From Pseudanabaenaceae cyanobacterium SKYG29 (GTDB lineage Bacteria; Cyanobacteriota; Cyanobacteriia; Pseudanabaenales; Pseudanabaenaceae), in contig JANWWT010000001.1 of NCBI GenBank assembly GCA_025055675.1, positions 434,001 to 498,000 on the forward strand: a stretch of DNA of 64,000 bases, written 5' to 3'. The notes under the pieces are model-generated. The model had not been told where the DNA came from and did no database searches. It saw only the letters and a program-made list of their open reading frames with translations. Of this stretch, positions 57,426 through 64,000 are shown one piece after another; within the stretch, counting starts at the first letter, position 1, and the number at the start of each line of letters is the position of its first letter. The position numbers were made by a program, and so were the translations under genes.

Positions 57426-58436
57426 GTCTGCTTCCAGGGATTGCACCAATTGCCGACGGGAAACAGCACGATATTTTTTGGGATTGAGCCGGGGTTCAAC
57501 AATTGTTCTACCGCCACTTCGTTTTTTCACTTTGAGAGGATCATCGGGAGTAGCGGTCATAGCCTGGCGGGATTCTTGCTCCTGCACTTCTGCTAGGAAT
57601 TGGCAATAGTGCTCATAGCGCTCCCAATCTTTGCTGACCTGACAACCTGGCTCTTCCCGATGGAGACAATCGCTAAACTCACACTGCTTGTCCTGCAGTT
57701 GGCGGCGAATTTCGGGAAAACACTGCCCTAGTTCCCTGCACCCCATGGGTAAAGCGGGCTGAATAAACCCTGGGCTATCAGCTAATTTCCCCCCCCCTGG
57801 CACCTCAAATAACTCCACATGGCGGGTAGTGTGCCTGCCCCTCCCTAACTTGGGGTCTACGGTGCCCACCCCGATCGGTAATTGGGGCAATAGATACTTA
57901 ATCAAACTGGATTTCCCTACCCCCGATGGACCGCAGAGAATACTTACCCCCTTGCTAATCCGTTTTTCCAGGCAATCGATACCTTCCCCCTGCTCCACAC
58001 TCAAGGGCAAGGGTTCATAGCCCCAACTTGACAACCGATCGTGCCATTCCTGCCAAGTTTGGTCATCAATTAGGTCCCGTTTGTTAAGACAGAGCAGAAT
58101 TTCTGTCTGTAGGTATTCGCTGTAGACAAGAAAGCGACTGATCTGCACAGGGTCAAGAATTTGGCAGGAAAACATGAGAATTACCCGGTCGATATTAGCA
58201 ATGCCAGGGCGTTCCAGGTAGTTGCGGCGGGGTAAGACCTCGGCGATCGCTCCCCTTTGTCCCTGCCAGTCTGGTTCTGTGATAACAACGCGGTCCCCTA
58301 CCCACACCTGCTGACCGATTTTTTTCAGGCGGGCACGCCGGACACACAGCAACGTATCGACATTGTGGCAGGGTTCGTCCAGTTTGACCCGATAGAAATT
58401 GGCTTGGACGGCGAAAACTTGACCCGTTAATTCCAT
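57402..58436 (-). CDS. rsgA: Ribosome small-subunit GTPase RsgA
   Basis: 344 aa. OB-fold N-terminus, then a circularly permuted GTPase: G4 LCLNKRD before G1 GPSGVGKSS, then G3 VDPKLGRG. A C-terminal zinc finger has Cys and His residues (CEFSDCLHREEPGCQ). Releases RbfA and checks 30S maturation. The C-terminus carries an extra ~60-aa basic tail (KVKKRSGGRT). TusA-like gene starts 7 bp upstream on the same strand. Confidence 0.96.
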   Translation of the reverse strand: MELTGQVFAVQANFYRVKLDEPCHNVDTLLCVRRARLKKIGQQVWVGDRVVITEPDWQGQRGAIAEVLPRRNYLERPGIANIDRVILMFSCQILDPVQISRFLVYSEYLQTEILLCLNKRDLIDDQTWQEWHDRLSSWGYEPLPLSVEQGEGIDCLEKRISKGVSILCGPSGVGKSSLIKYLLPQLPIGVGTVDPKLGRGRHTTRHVELFEVPGGGKLADSPGFIQPALPMGCRELGQCFPEIRRQLQDKQCEFSDCLHREEPGCQVSKDWERYEHYCQFLAEVQEQESRQAMTATPDDPLKVKKRSGGRTIVEPRLNPKKYRAVSRRQLVQSLEADLEGTGQP

Positions 58437-58443
58437 AGTGGGT

Positions 58444-58668
58444 TTATTTACCTTGTCCCCGCTGCACTACTAATTCGTAGAAACCATCTTTTTCTATCAG
58501 GCTCTCGATTAAATGTCCTTCCACGGACAGACTATTGGGTACCTGCTCGATCGCTTCCCCTGGATCAAGCCAAACTGTTAGAGTTGCACCGATCGGTATT
58601 TGTTCTAATTTTAATTTTGTGCGGACAAAACTAAGGGGACAGGGGACACCACGCAAGTCTAGGGTCAT
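58444..58668 (-). CDS. TusA-like sulfurtransferase
   Basis: 74 aa. Single domain with the active Cys in RGVPCPLSFVRTK (Cys10) and the two-strand/two-helix TusA fold (GATLTVWLDPGEAIEQVP). Members carry persulfide sulfur to tRNA thiolation, molybdenum cofactor or other acceptors. Only 7 bp before rsgA. Confidence 0.88.
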   Translation of the reverse strand: MTLDLRGVPCPLSFVRTKLKLEQIPIGATLTVWLDPGEAIEQVPNSLSVEGHLIESLIEKDGFYELVVQRGQGK

Positions 58669-58715
58669 AAATTATGGAGCGCTTTGTTCTATCATAGCCT
58701 AACAATTACTGAGGA

Positions 58716-59456
58716 ATGGCAGCGGGCATGAGACAGGACCACTACGGGCTAGTAGGAGCAGGACAGAATTTATCCCAGCGGGACTGGAGTTACGATGTGC
58801 TAATTCGAGCCGACCTGCGGGCAACGAACTTAAGGGGGGGCAATTTTAGCTACGCAGACTTACGGGCGGCAAACTTACAGGGGGCCGATCTCCGCGGCGC
58901 TATTCTACACTACACTTGCTTTTTACGGGCGGACTTACGGGGGGCTGATCTCCAGGAAGCCGAGATTGTGGAATGTCGGTGGCAGGGAGCAATCTACGAC
59001 CAAGCTACCCGCTTTCCTGCCTATTTCAACTACCGATCGGTGGGGATGATTGGACCGAGAGCCAATTTGAACGGGGCACAACTTAACACAGCCTATCTCC
59101 GCCACCTCGACCTTAGCGAAGCCAGCCTCCTGGGGGCATATCTGGGGGGTGCTGACCTGACGGGGGCAAATTTACGGGGAGCACGCCTGAGCCAAGCCGA
59201 TTTACGCTACGCCTTTTTAACGGGGGCGAATTTGCAGGGAGCGCGTCTAACGGGGGCAAATCTGGCGGGGGCAGACCTGCGGGCAACGAATTGGGCGGAG
59301 GTAGACATCGATCGGCTTGACAGCATCGCTGGGGCTGATTTTTCCTTGGCAGTGGGCATGAGCGATCGGTTACGCCAATTTTTCCTCAGCTTGCCTGGGA
59401 TTGATGAACTCCATCCCCTGACCCGCCGTTCCACCCGCGAGTCATTGTCGGTCTAG
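58716..59456 (+). CDS. Pentapeptide repeat protein
   Basis: 246 aa. Two blocks of A[DN]LxG-type repeats (~25-80 and ~115-205; LRAANLQGADLRGA, LTGANLQGARLTGANLAG) form a right-handed beta-helix, interrupted by a ~35-residue non-repeat segment. A charged C-terminal tail follows. Common in cyanobacteria; functions are mostly unknown. Stops 1 bp before the next gene on the other strand. Confidence 0.9.
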   Translation: MAAGMRQDHYGLVGAGQNLSQRDWSYDVLIRADLRATNLRGGNFSYADLRAANLQGADLRGAILHYTCFLRADLRGADLQEAEIVECRWQGAIYDQATRFPAYFNYRSVGMIGPRANLNGAQLNTAYLRHLDLSEASLLGAYLGGADLTGANLRGARLSQADLRYAFLTGANLQGARLTGANLAGADLRATNWAEVDIDRLDSIAGADFSLAVGMSDRLRQFFLSLPGIDELHPLTRRSTRESLSV

Positions 59457-59457
59457 T

Positions 59458-59766
59458 TTAACCTTCTGCTTTTTCTGGGTTAGTTGCAGCGGGTTTGCCC
59501 CCGATCGTACTGTCACGGTTGAGGTCTTTGCCGACCAGGTTCTCTACGGCGTCGATTGTCTTACCAGCAGCATCCTTGGCCAGTTCCCCTACATCTGTGT
59601 TTAAGGTTTCTGTGACTTTCTTCACAGTCTCTTCCCCAACTACGCTCTCAATTTTGTCCTTGACCCCTTCAGCAATCTCACTGGCTTTCTGCTGCAAACC
59701 GCTGATTAGACCGCCTAGACCGCCTGCACTTTTCTGTTCTGGTGTCTGCCCTTGTTCCGTATTCAT
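59458..59766 (-). CDS. Small hydrophilic protein, LEA/CsbD-like composition
   Basis: 102 aa from the ATG at 59766 (MNTEQGQTPEQ); a longer frame starts ten codons earlier but reaches toward the murJ leader. Very hydrophilic with alternating Lys/Glu/Ala/Thr helices (LQQKASEIAEGVKDKIESVV). Resembles stress-protective disordered proteins, no clear family. Confidence 0.65.
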   Translation of the reverse strand: MNTEQGQTPEQKSAGGLGGLISGLQQKASEIAEGVKDKIESVVGEETVKKVTETLNTDVGELAKDAAGKTIDAVENLVGKDLNRDSTIGGKPAATNPEKAEG

Positions 59767-59919
59767 AGTTACTATTTCCGCAATGGATACAGCCACAGTA
59801 GACTCAAACAGAACCTATCCAGATATTCTTTAGCTTTTCTCCAGAATTGCTGGCTGCAGTGGACAAGGACCGCCTGCCGCCCTATATTTACTCAGTGGCA
59901 AAACTGGATAGTAAAGAAT

Positions 59920-61476
59920 GTGCAAAACCGATCGATATTAAACATTGCGGGCATTGTAGGCATTGCCACGCTTTTGAGCAAAGTGATGGGACTGGCACGG
60001 CAGGTGATAATTGCCTGGGCGTTTGGTGTGGGGGAAGCAGTGGATGCCTATAACTATGCCTACGTCATTCCTGGCTTTTTGCTGATTTTGTTGGGGGGCA
60101 TCAATGGACCCTTTCACAGTGCCATTGTCAGTGTCATCTCCCGTCGTCCCCAGGCAGAAGCAGCAGTGATTATCGAAACGGTCAACACGATCGTGGGTCT
60201 ATTTCTGCTATTGCTGACAGTTTTGTTAGTAATTTTTGCTGAACCAATTACTTCTCTGTGGCAGGGGTTGAATGCCAGTGAGGTCGGTTTGACCACGAAG
60301 GCAATCGCCGTAGAACAGTTGCGGATTATGGCACCGATGGCATTACTGGCAGGTTTGATTGGCATCGGCTTTGGTGCCCTCAACGCTAGTCAGCAGTATT
60401 GGCTCCCTTCCATCAGTCCTATTTTTTCCAGCCTGGCAGTGATTGTGGCAGTGGGTATCTTTGCTCTGGGGGATCGTGCTGATATGTGGCAAGGGGGACG
60501 TTTGCTAGCCTGGGGGACTCTGGTGGGGGCAATTTTACAGTGGCTAGCCCAGGTACCAGCCCAAATCCGATCGGGGCTAGGGGGGTTACGGCTACGATGG
60601 CACATCCGTCATCCTGGAGTTAGGGAGATTCTGGGCATTTTGCTGCCCGCCACCCTCTCTTCTGGCTTGCTCTACATCAATGTCAATGTCGATCTATTTT
60701 TTGCTGCCTACATTCCCCAGGCGGCGGCTGCCCTGGGTTACGCGCAACTGTTAGTGCAAACTCCCCTGGGTCTGATGTCCAACATGATTTTAGTGCCCCT
60801 GCTGCCAATCCTGTCACGGTTAACTGCCCCTGAACACCTTCCGCAACTGCAGGCAAGAATTCGGCAAGGTCTAGTAGTTACCGCTTTGACCATGCTCCCC
60901 CTCAGTGCTTTGCTGATTGCCCTGGCAAACCCGATCGTGTCCCTCATCTACCAACGGGGCAAATTTACGGGGGCAGCCTCAGAATTTGTAGCAGCAGTGC
61001 TAGTGGGTTATGGTGTGGGGATGTTTGTTTATCTGGGTCGGGATGTATTAGTGCGGGTTTTCTATGCCCTGGGGGATGCTACTACCCCCTTTCGTCTGAG
61101 TGTATTGGGGGTGGGGCTAAATGCTCTCTTTGACTGGCTATGGGTAGGGCAACTAGGAGCACCGGGTCTGGCAGTAGCAACCGCCTCTGTCAATTTGATT
61201 TCCGTAATTTTATTACTGATTTTGCTGGCCCAGAAATTAGGAGGACTTCCCCTGGGGGCTTGGAGCCTCCCGATCGGTGCCATTAGCCTGATCAGTACCC
61301 TTGGCGGTCTAGTCAGCTGGGGCATAGAACGACAGTTGCCCCTTCTTCCCAATTTCTGGTGGCAGTGCGGGCGGTTAGGTATTGCTGGGGGAGCAGGACT
61401 GCTAACGATCGGTCTGTTACTCCTCCCGCTGCGGCTGCCTGAAGTAGAGCAAGTGCGCCAGAAGTTAAAAATCTAA
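59920..61476 (+). CDS. murJ: Lipid II flippase MurJ
   Basis: 519 aa from GTG 59920, with about 14 membrane helices. The frame is open back to 59752, but the extra ~56 residues have unlikely composition and would overlap the preceding gene. The mature start should precede [20 protein letters not shown]; conserved features are [20 protein letters not shown] and [18 protein letters not shown] (MVN family). Flips peptidoglycan precursor. The start is the uncertain part: a GTG with a weak ribosome site. Confidence 0.88.
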   Translation: MQNRSILNIAGIVGIATLLSKVMGLARQVIIAWAFGVGEAVDAYNYAYVIPGFLLILLGGINGPFHSAIVSVISRRPQAEAAVIIETVNTIVGLFLLLLTVLLVIFAEPITSLWQGLNASEVGLTTKAIAVEQLRIMAPMALLAGLIGIGFGALNASQQYWLPSISPIFSSLAVIVAVGIFALGDRADMWQGGRLLAWGTLVGAILQWLAQVPAQIRSGLGGLRLRWHIRHPGVREILGILLPATLSSGLLYINVNVDLFFAAYIPQAAAALGYAQLLVQTPLGLMSNMILVPLLPILSRLTAPEHLPQLQARIRQGLVVTALTMLPLSALLIALANPIVSLIYQRGKFTGAASEFVAAVLVGYGVGMFVYLGRDVLVRVFYALGDATTPFRLSVLGVGLNALFDWLWVGQLGAPGLAVATASVNLISVILLLILLAQKLGGLPLGAWSLPIGAISLISTLGGLVSWGIERQLPLLPNFWWQCGRLGIAGGAGLLTIGLLLLPLRLPEVEQVRQKLKI

Positions 61477-62427
61477 GTGCTCCGTCAATTGTAGGTTCGC
61501 CACACTTTCATCGCGGAACATAGGCAGGATATGCTGGCAAAACGCCTCCGTTGCTTTTGAGCGGTAGCGGTGGGGATTCATAATTTGCACTAACAGACGG
61601 CGGATTACCATTCCCTCGATCGGAACCCGTGCCAATACCCCCAACTCCAACTCCTTTTCCAGGGCAGTCAGAGGCAAGAAAGCCGCCCCTAGACCCGCTT
61701 GTACTGCGCTTTTAATTGCTTCAATAGAATTTAGCTCCATGGTTACGGGCAACTGGCGGGGCACCACCCCATTTTTGGCGAGCACTTGGTCAATCACTTT
61801 CCTAGTGGTGGACTGACCATCCAGGACAATAAACTGCAGATTGTACAACTCCTCTCTGGGGATAGACTGTCGTTGGGACAAGGCATGGTCCTTGGGCACC
61901 ACCAAAACAAACTCATCCAGAGCATAGGGGATAATTTCCAGGGAATGGCGCAACTCCGGCGGAATCTCTCCTCCCACAATTGCCAAATCCACCTGCCCAT
62001 TGACTACACTCCAGGCCGTACGCCGGGTAGAATGGACATGTAAGTGCACCTGCACAGCGGGATAATGCTGCCGGAATTGACCAATCAAGCGGGGCATCAA
62101 ATAGGTTCCCGTCGTTTGGCTAGCCCCAATCACCAGTGTTCCCCCGTGCAAATTCTGTAAGTCTTCAATAGCGCGGCAGGTTTCCTGACAGAGATTCAAA
62201 ATCCGTTCCCCATAGTCAATCAATAATTTCCCTGCCTCTGTCAACTGGGCCCGGCGTCCGCCGCGGTCGAAAAGTGGTACATTTAATTGACGTTCCAGAT
62301 GTTGCACCTGCAAACTGACTGCCGGTTGTGACACAAATAAACTGTCCGCTGCCCGCTTAAAGCTGCCTTCTACAGCGATGGCTTTCAAAATACGCAGTTG
62401 GTCAAGGGTAAAAGGAATGTCAGTCAT
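61465..62427 (-). CDS. rbcR: LysR-type regulator of RuBisCO genes, RbcR
   Basis: 320 aa from ATG 62427, giving the family start [18 protein letters not shown]. Winged-helix domain ([20 protein letters not shown]), then an effector-binding domain with [33 protein letters not shown] and [17 protein letters not shown], typical of RbcR/Ycf30. RbcR activates RuBisCO and carbon-fixation genes in response to metabolites. A GTG 10 codons upstream is an alternative. Its start codon overlaps that of the divergent 103-aa gene. Confidence 0.92.
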   Translation of the reverse strand: MTDIPFTLDQLRILKAIAVEGSFKRAADSLFVSQPAVSLQVQHLERQLNVPLFDRGGRRAQLTEAGKLLIDYGERILNLCQETCRAIEDLQNLHGGTLVIGASQTTGTYLMPRLIGQFRQHYPAVQVHLHVHSTRRTAWSVVNGQVDLAIVGGEIPPELRHSLEIIPYALDEFVLVVPKDHALSQRQSIPREELYNLQFIVLDGQSTTRKVIDQVLAKNGVVPRQLPVTMELNSIEAIKSAVQAGLGAAFLPLTALEKELELGVLARVPIEGMVIRRLLVQIMNPHRYRSKATEAFCQHILPMFRDESVANLQLTEHLDF

Positions 62428-62737
62428 GGACTTCAACCAAATCGTAAAAGAACTCACTGCTAGGGGTGTTTTACTAATGGCTAGGCGCTGCCCCCCGCGC
62501 AGTTGCGGTTTGTTTCACCAGCTTAGCCCCTCCCAAAGGGAGAAGCTGCGTCAAAAGTGTATAGAGTTTGCCAATCCTCTATCCCACTACGATACCCTGG
62601 AATTTCACTATGGTGATCAAAATTTCATTCTATACAAAATTCCCATGAACCTCCTAGTTTTGACTAGCAATACCCCCAAACTGCCCCCCCAGCTACTAGA
62701 AACCCTTCTGCCCACCTTACAAAATTTCCTCTCCTAG
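62426..62737 (+). CDS. Hypothetical protein divergent from rbcR
   Basis: 103 aa from the ATG at 62426 ([15 protein letters not shown]), placed 9 bp after AAAGGA (62411-62416). No named domain; Cys pair [11 protein letters not shown], a helix [13 protein letters not shown] and a C-terminal helix pair. The in-frame ATG at 62417 has no spacing from the ribosome site. Start codons of this gene and rbcR share bases 62426-62427. Confidence 0.6.
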   Translation: MDFNQIVKELTARGVLLMARRCPPRSCGLFHQLSPSQREKLRQKCIEFANPLSHYDTLEFHYGDQNFILYKIPMNLLVLTSNTPKLPPQLLETLLPTLQNFLS

Positions 62738-62773
62738 GTATGCTATATTTAGCCCAGCAACCATGATTAGGGC

Positions 62774-63211
62774 ATGGCAGATACTTCTATTAAGATGCAG
62801 ATTTCTATCCCCCCCATCGAGGGGGCGGAGGATATACCTGTTGCTGCTGTGCAAGCCCTAGCGACTAAAATGGGATTTAGCCCCGATCGGGTACAAGACA
62901 TTGCCCAAGCCCTGACGGAAGCCTGTGTCAACGCCATAATTTACAGCGATTCCGATGCTGATGTAGAAATTGTGATATTGGCGTGCCAAAATAGTCTAAT
63001 ATTAGAGGTCAGGGACAAAGGTCCTGGCTTTGAACCCGATGCCGTACCCCCTCCCAATTTTGAGTTAATCTCAGAAATGGGGGTAAAAAATGGTGGGTTT
63101 GGTATCCACATGATCAAAGCCCTAGTTGACAAACTAGAGATCGAGTCCTCTAATAAGGGCACAGTAGTCCGTATGAGTACCTTCTTGTCCAAGGCAGATA
63201 ACCAATCATGA
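62774..63211 (+). CDS. RsbW/SpoIIAB-like anti-sigma ATPase (serine kinase)
   Basis: 145 aa. GHKL ATPase with N-box QALTEACVNAII, G1 VRDKGPGFEP and G2 GGFGIHMIKAL. In partner switching, such kinases bind a sigma factor and phosphorylate a STAS antagonist on Ser. Overlaps the STAS gene by 4 bp. Confidence 0.88.
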   Translation: MADTSIKMQISIPPIEGAEDIPVAAVQALATKMGFSPDRVQDIAQALTEACVNAIIYSDSDADVEIVILACQNSLILEVRDKGPGFEPDAVPPPNFELISEMGVKNGGFGIHMIKALVDKLEIESSNKGTVVRMSTFLSKADNQS

Positions 63212-63558
63212 CTCACTCCTCCTTTTTACAAGACGAGTTAAAAATTTCCTCCAAGGAAGAAGACAACAAAGTTACCCTCAAGTTAGAGGGTGCTCTGAGT
63301 GCTACCACGGTGCCCTACTTTCGCCAAACGGTGCAGCCTTACCTCGATCGTCCTGTGGCTGAAATTATCCTGGACTTTTCTGGGGTGACCAAGGTAGTGA
63401 GTCGGGGTGTGGGAGCAGCGATCGATATAGCTGTACAGATTAAGAAAATTGGCGGTAGGATGCGGGTGGAGAATATAGGCAAGTTTAGCCGTTCCCTCTA
63501 CATCCAGGGGGTACACCTAGTAGCCGATGTGCCTGAGTTAGAGGGCTTTGAGCCCTAG
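63208..63558 (+). CDS. STAS-domain protein (anti-sigma antagonist-like) with altered acceptor site
   Basis: 116 aa. STAS fold: LKLEGALSATTVPYFRQTV, ILDFSGVTKVVSRGVGAAID. The acceptor loop reads V-S65-R66-G67 where SpoIIAA/RsbV have D-S-S-G, so the Ser normally phosphorylated is Arg. Overlaps the RsbW-like gene by 4 bp. Confidence 0.88.
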   Translation: MTHSSFLQDELKISSKEEDNKVTLKLEGALSATTVPYFRQTVQPYLDRPVAEIILDFSGVTKVVSRGVGAAIDIAVQIKKIGGRMRVENIGKFSRSLYIQGVHLVADVPELEGFEP

Positions 63559-64000
63559 TTACTCCTGCTGGTGGGAGAACTGGTAAGCCCCCAGCCATCC
63601 TAAGAAGACAGACAACCCCAACAGAACCACAAATGTATTCCAGGGTGGGATGCTACCCGCCAAGACTGCCCGTAGACCTATACTGGCATGGGTAAGCGGT
63701 AAAAGATAAACGATCGGTTTCAAGACCAGAGGGAGCTGAGTGGGTTCAAAGAAGGTAGCACCCAGAAAGGACATGGGCACAATTAAGAAGTTGTTATAGA
63801 GACCGACTGCCTCCAGGGAACGCACCTTCAATCCCACGATCACCCCCAAACCGGAAAACACCATGGAATTGGCAAATACCACGAACAAAAATAGGGGATG
63901 GAGAAAATACCAATTGCCAGACACTAGCAAGCCTACAATGGCAAGGGAAATAGCTGTAATGCCGCCCCTAGTTACCCCCGCCAACATTTTACCTAGATAC
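63559..64000 (-). CDS. ABC-2 type transporter permease, C-terminal part
   Basis: Partial, cut by the right window edge: the frame remains open to base 64000 (YLGK before the Met at 63987). At least four membrane helices; ABC-2 permease pattern KMLAGVTRGG, FANSMVFSGLGVIVGL, NFLIVPMSFLGATFF and YLLPLTHASIGLRA. Drug, polysaccharide or lipid exporters share this family. The stop abuts the STAS stop on the other strand without a gap. Confidence 0.88.
   Translation of the reverse strand, partial: YLGKMLAGVTRGGITAISLAIVGLLVSGNWYFLHPLFLFVVFANSMVFSGLGVIVGLKVRSLEAVGLYNNFLIVPMSFLGATFFEPTQLPLVLKPIVYLLPLTHASIGLRAVLAGSIPPWNTFVVLLGLSVFLGWLGAYQFSHQQE

Noticed and set aside
59752-59919. Longer N-terminus for MurJ
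   Set aside because: Open frame but the extra residues are Arg/Trp/Cys-rich and overlap the divergent small gene; homology to the family begins near [10 protein letters not shown].
1-64000. CRISPR array near the CARF-HEPN gene
   Set aside because: No regularly spaced 25-40 bp repeats with unique spacers were seen anywhere. The only tandem repeat is the coding minisatellite in pgeF, whose units are contiguous.

Overview
The window is a stretch of cyanobacterial chromosome. Diagnostic genes are phosphoribulokinase (prk), the RuBisCO-operon regulator rbcR, ycf34, glycolate oxidase subunit glcF, phylloquinone-pathway menD, ferredoxin-type ispG, and several cyanobacterial DUF families (DUF3172, DUF4079, TIGR04168). 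Base composition looks close to 50% GC. The palindrome CGATCG, the core of the cyanobacterial HIP1 repeat, occurs in almost every gene. I cannot name the species. Coding density is very high: no gene-free gap exceeds 300 bp, and many same-strand genes overlap by 1 to 14 bp. No CRISPR array, insertion sequence, rRNA or phage gene was seen.

Layout. 1-4.2 kb: end of a GAF histidine kinase, bolA, tRNA-Ser(GGA), a hypothetical gene with a Crp/Fnr regulator, and a leftward group (aldose epimerase, 54-aa protein, DnaJ-TPR). 4.2-10.8 kb: a c-di-GMP-type response regulator, its overlapping PAS/GAF histidine kinase, and an orphan chemoreceptor. 10.8-20.2 kb: housekeeping genes ispG, menD, clpB, infB, dapB. 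20.2-25 kb: a kinase with a receiver-like N-terminus behind a possible Pho box, then a CARF-HEPN (Csm6/Csx1-like, TIGR02710-like) gene overlapping a PatD-like small gene, facing glk and ruvA. 26-30.5 kb: a response-regulator phosphodiesterase, then an OmpR regulator, ABC ATPase and dprA joined by 1-bp overlaps. 30.5-34.1 kb: leftward operon sepF-proC-STAS-sugar dehydrogenase-queC. 34.3-40 kb: DUF3172-der facing glcF-ycf34-DUF58-pgeF, with a 24/27-bp coding minisatellite in pgeF.

40.3-44 kb: a P-loop kinase divergent from gpx-cobH-cobI-cobJ (cobalamin ring synthesis). 44-49.5 kb: leftward operon of a hypothetical gene, EamA transporter, DUF309, DUF4079, gloB, thiL, tpiA and a Pro-rich protein. 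49.6-58.7 kb: sbcC facing a phosphoesterase and prk; a hypothetical gene with trmD facing an acyltransferase; ebfC facing rsgA; tusA-like. 58.7-64 kb: pentapeptide protein, murJ, rbcR divergent from a hypothetical gene with overlapping start codons, a partner-switch pair (RsbW-like ATPase plus STAS), and the end of an ABC-2 permease cut by the window edge.

The features most worth a second look are: (1) all 13 convergent gene pairs abut or overlap, by up to 68 bp; (2) a CARF-HEPN gene coupled to a PatD-like gene, away from any CRISPR locus seen here; (3) a GGDEF-EAL response regulator with substitutions in both active sites; (4) a near-consensus Pho box; (5) the Gln/His-rich repeat inside pgeF; (6) overlapping divergent start codons at rbcR.
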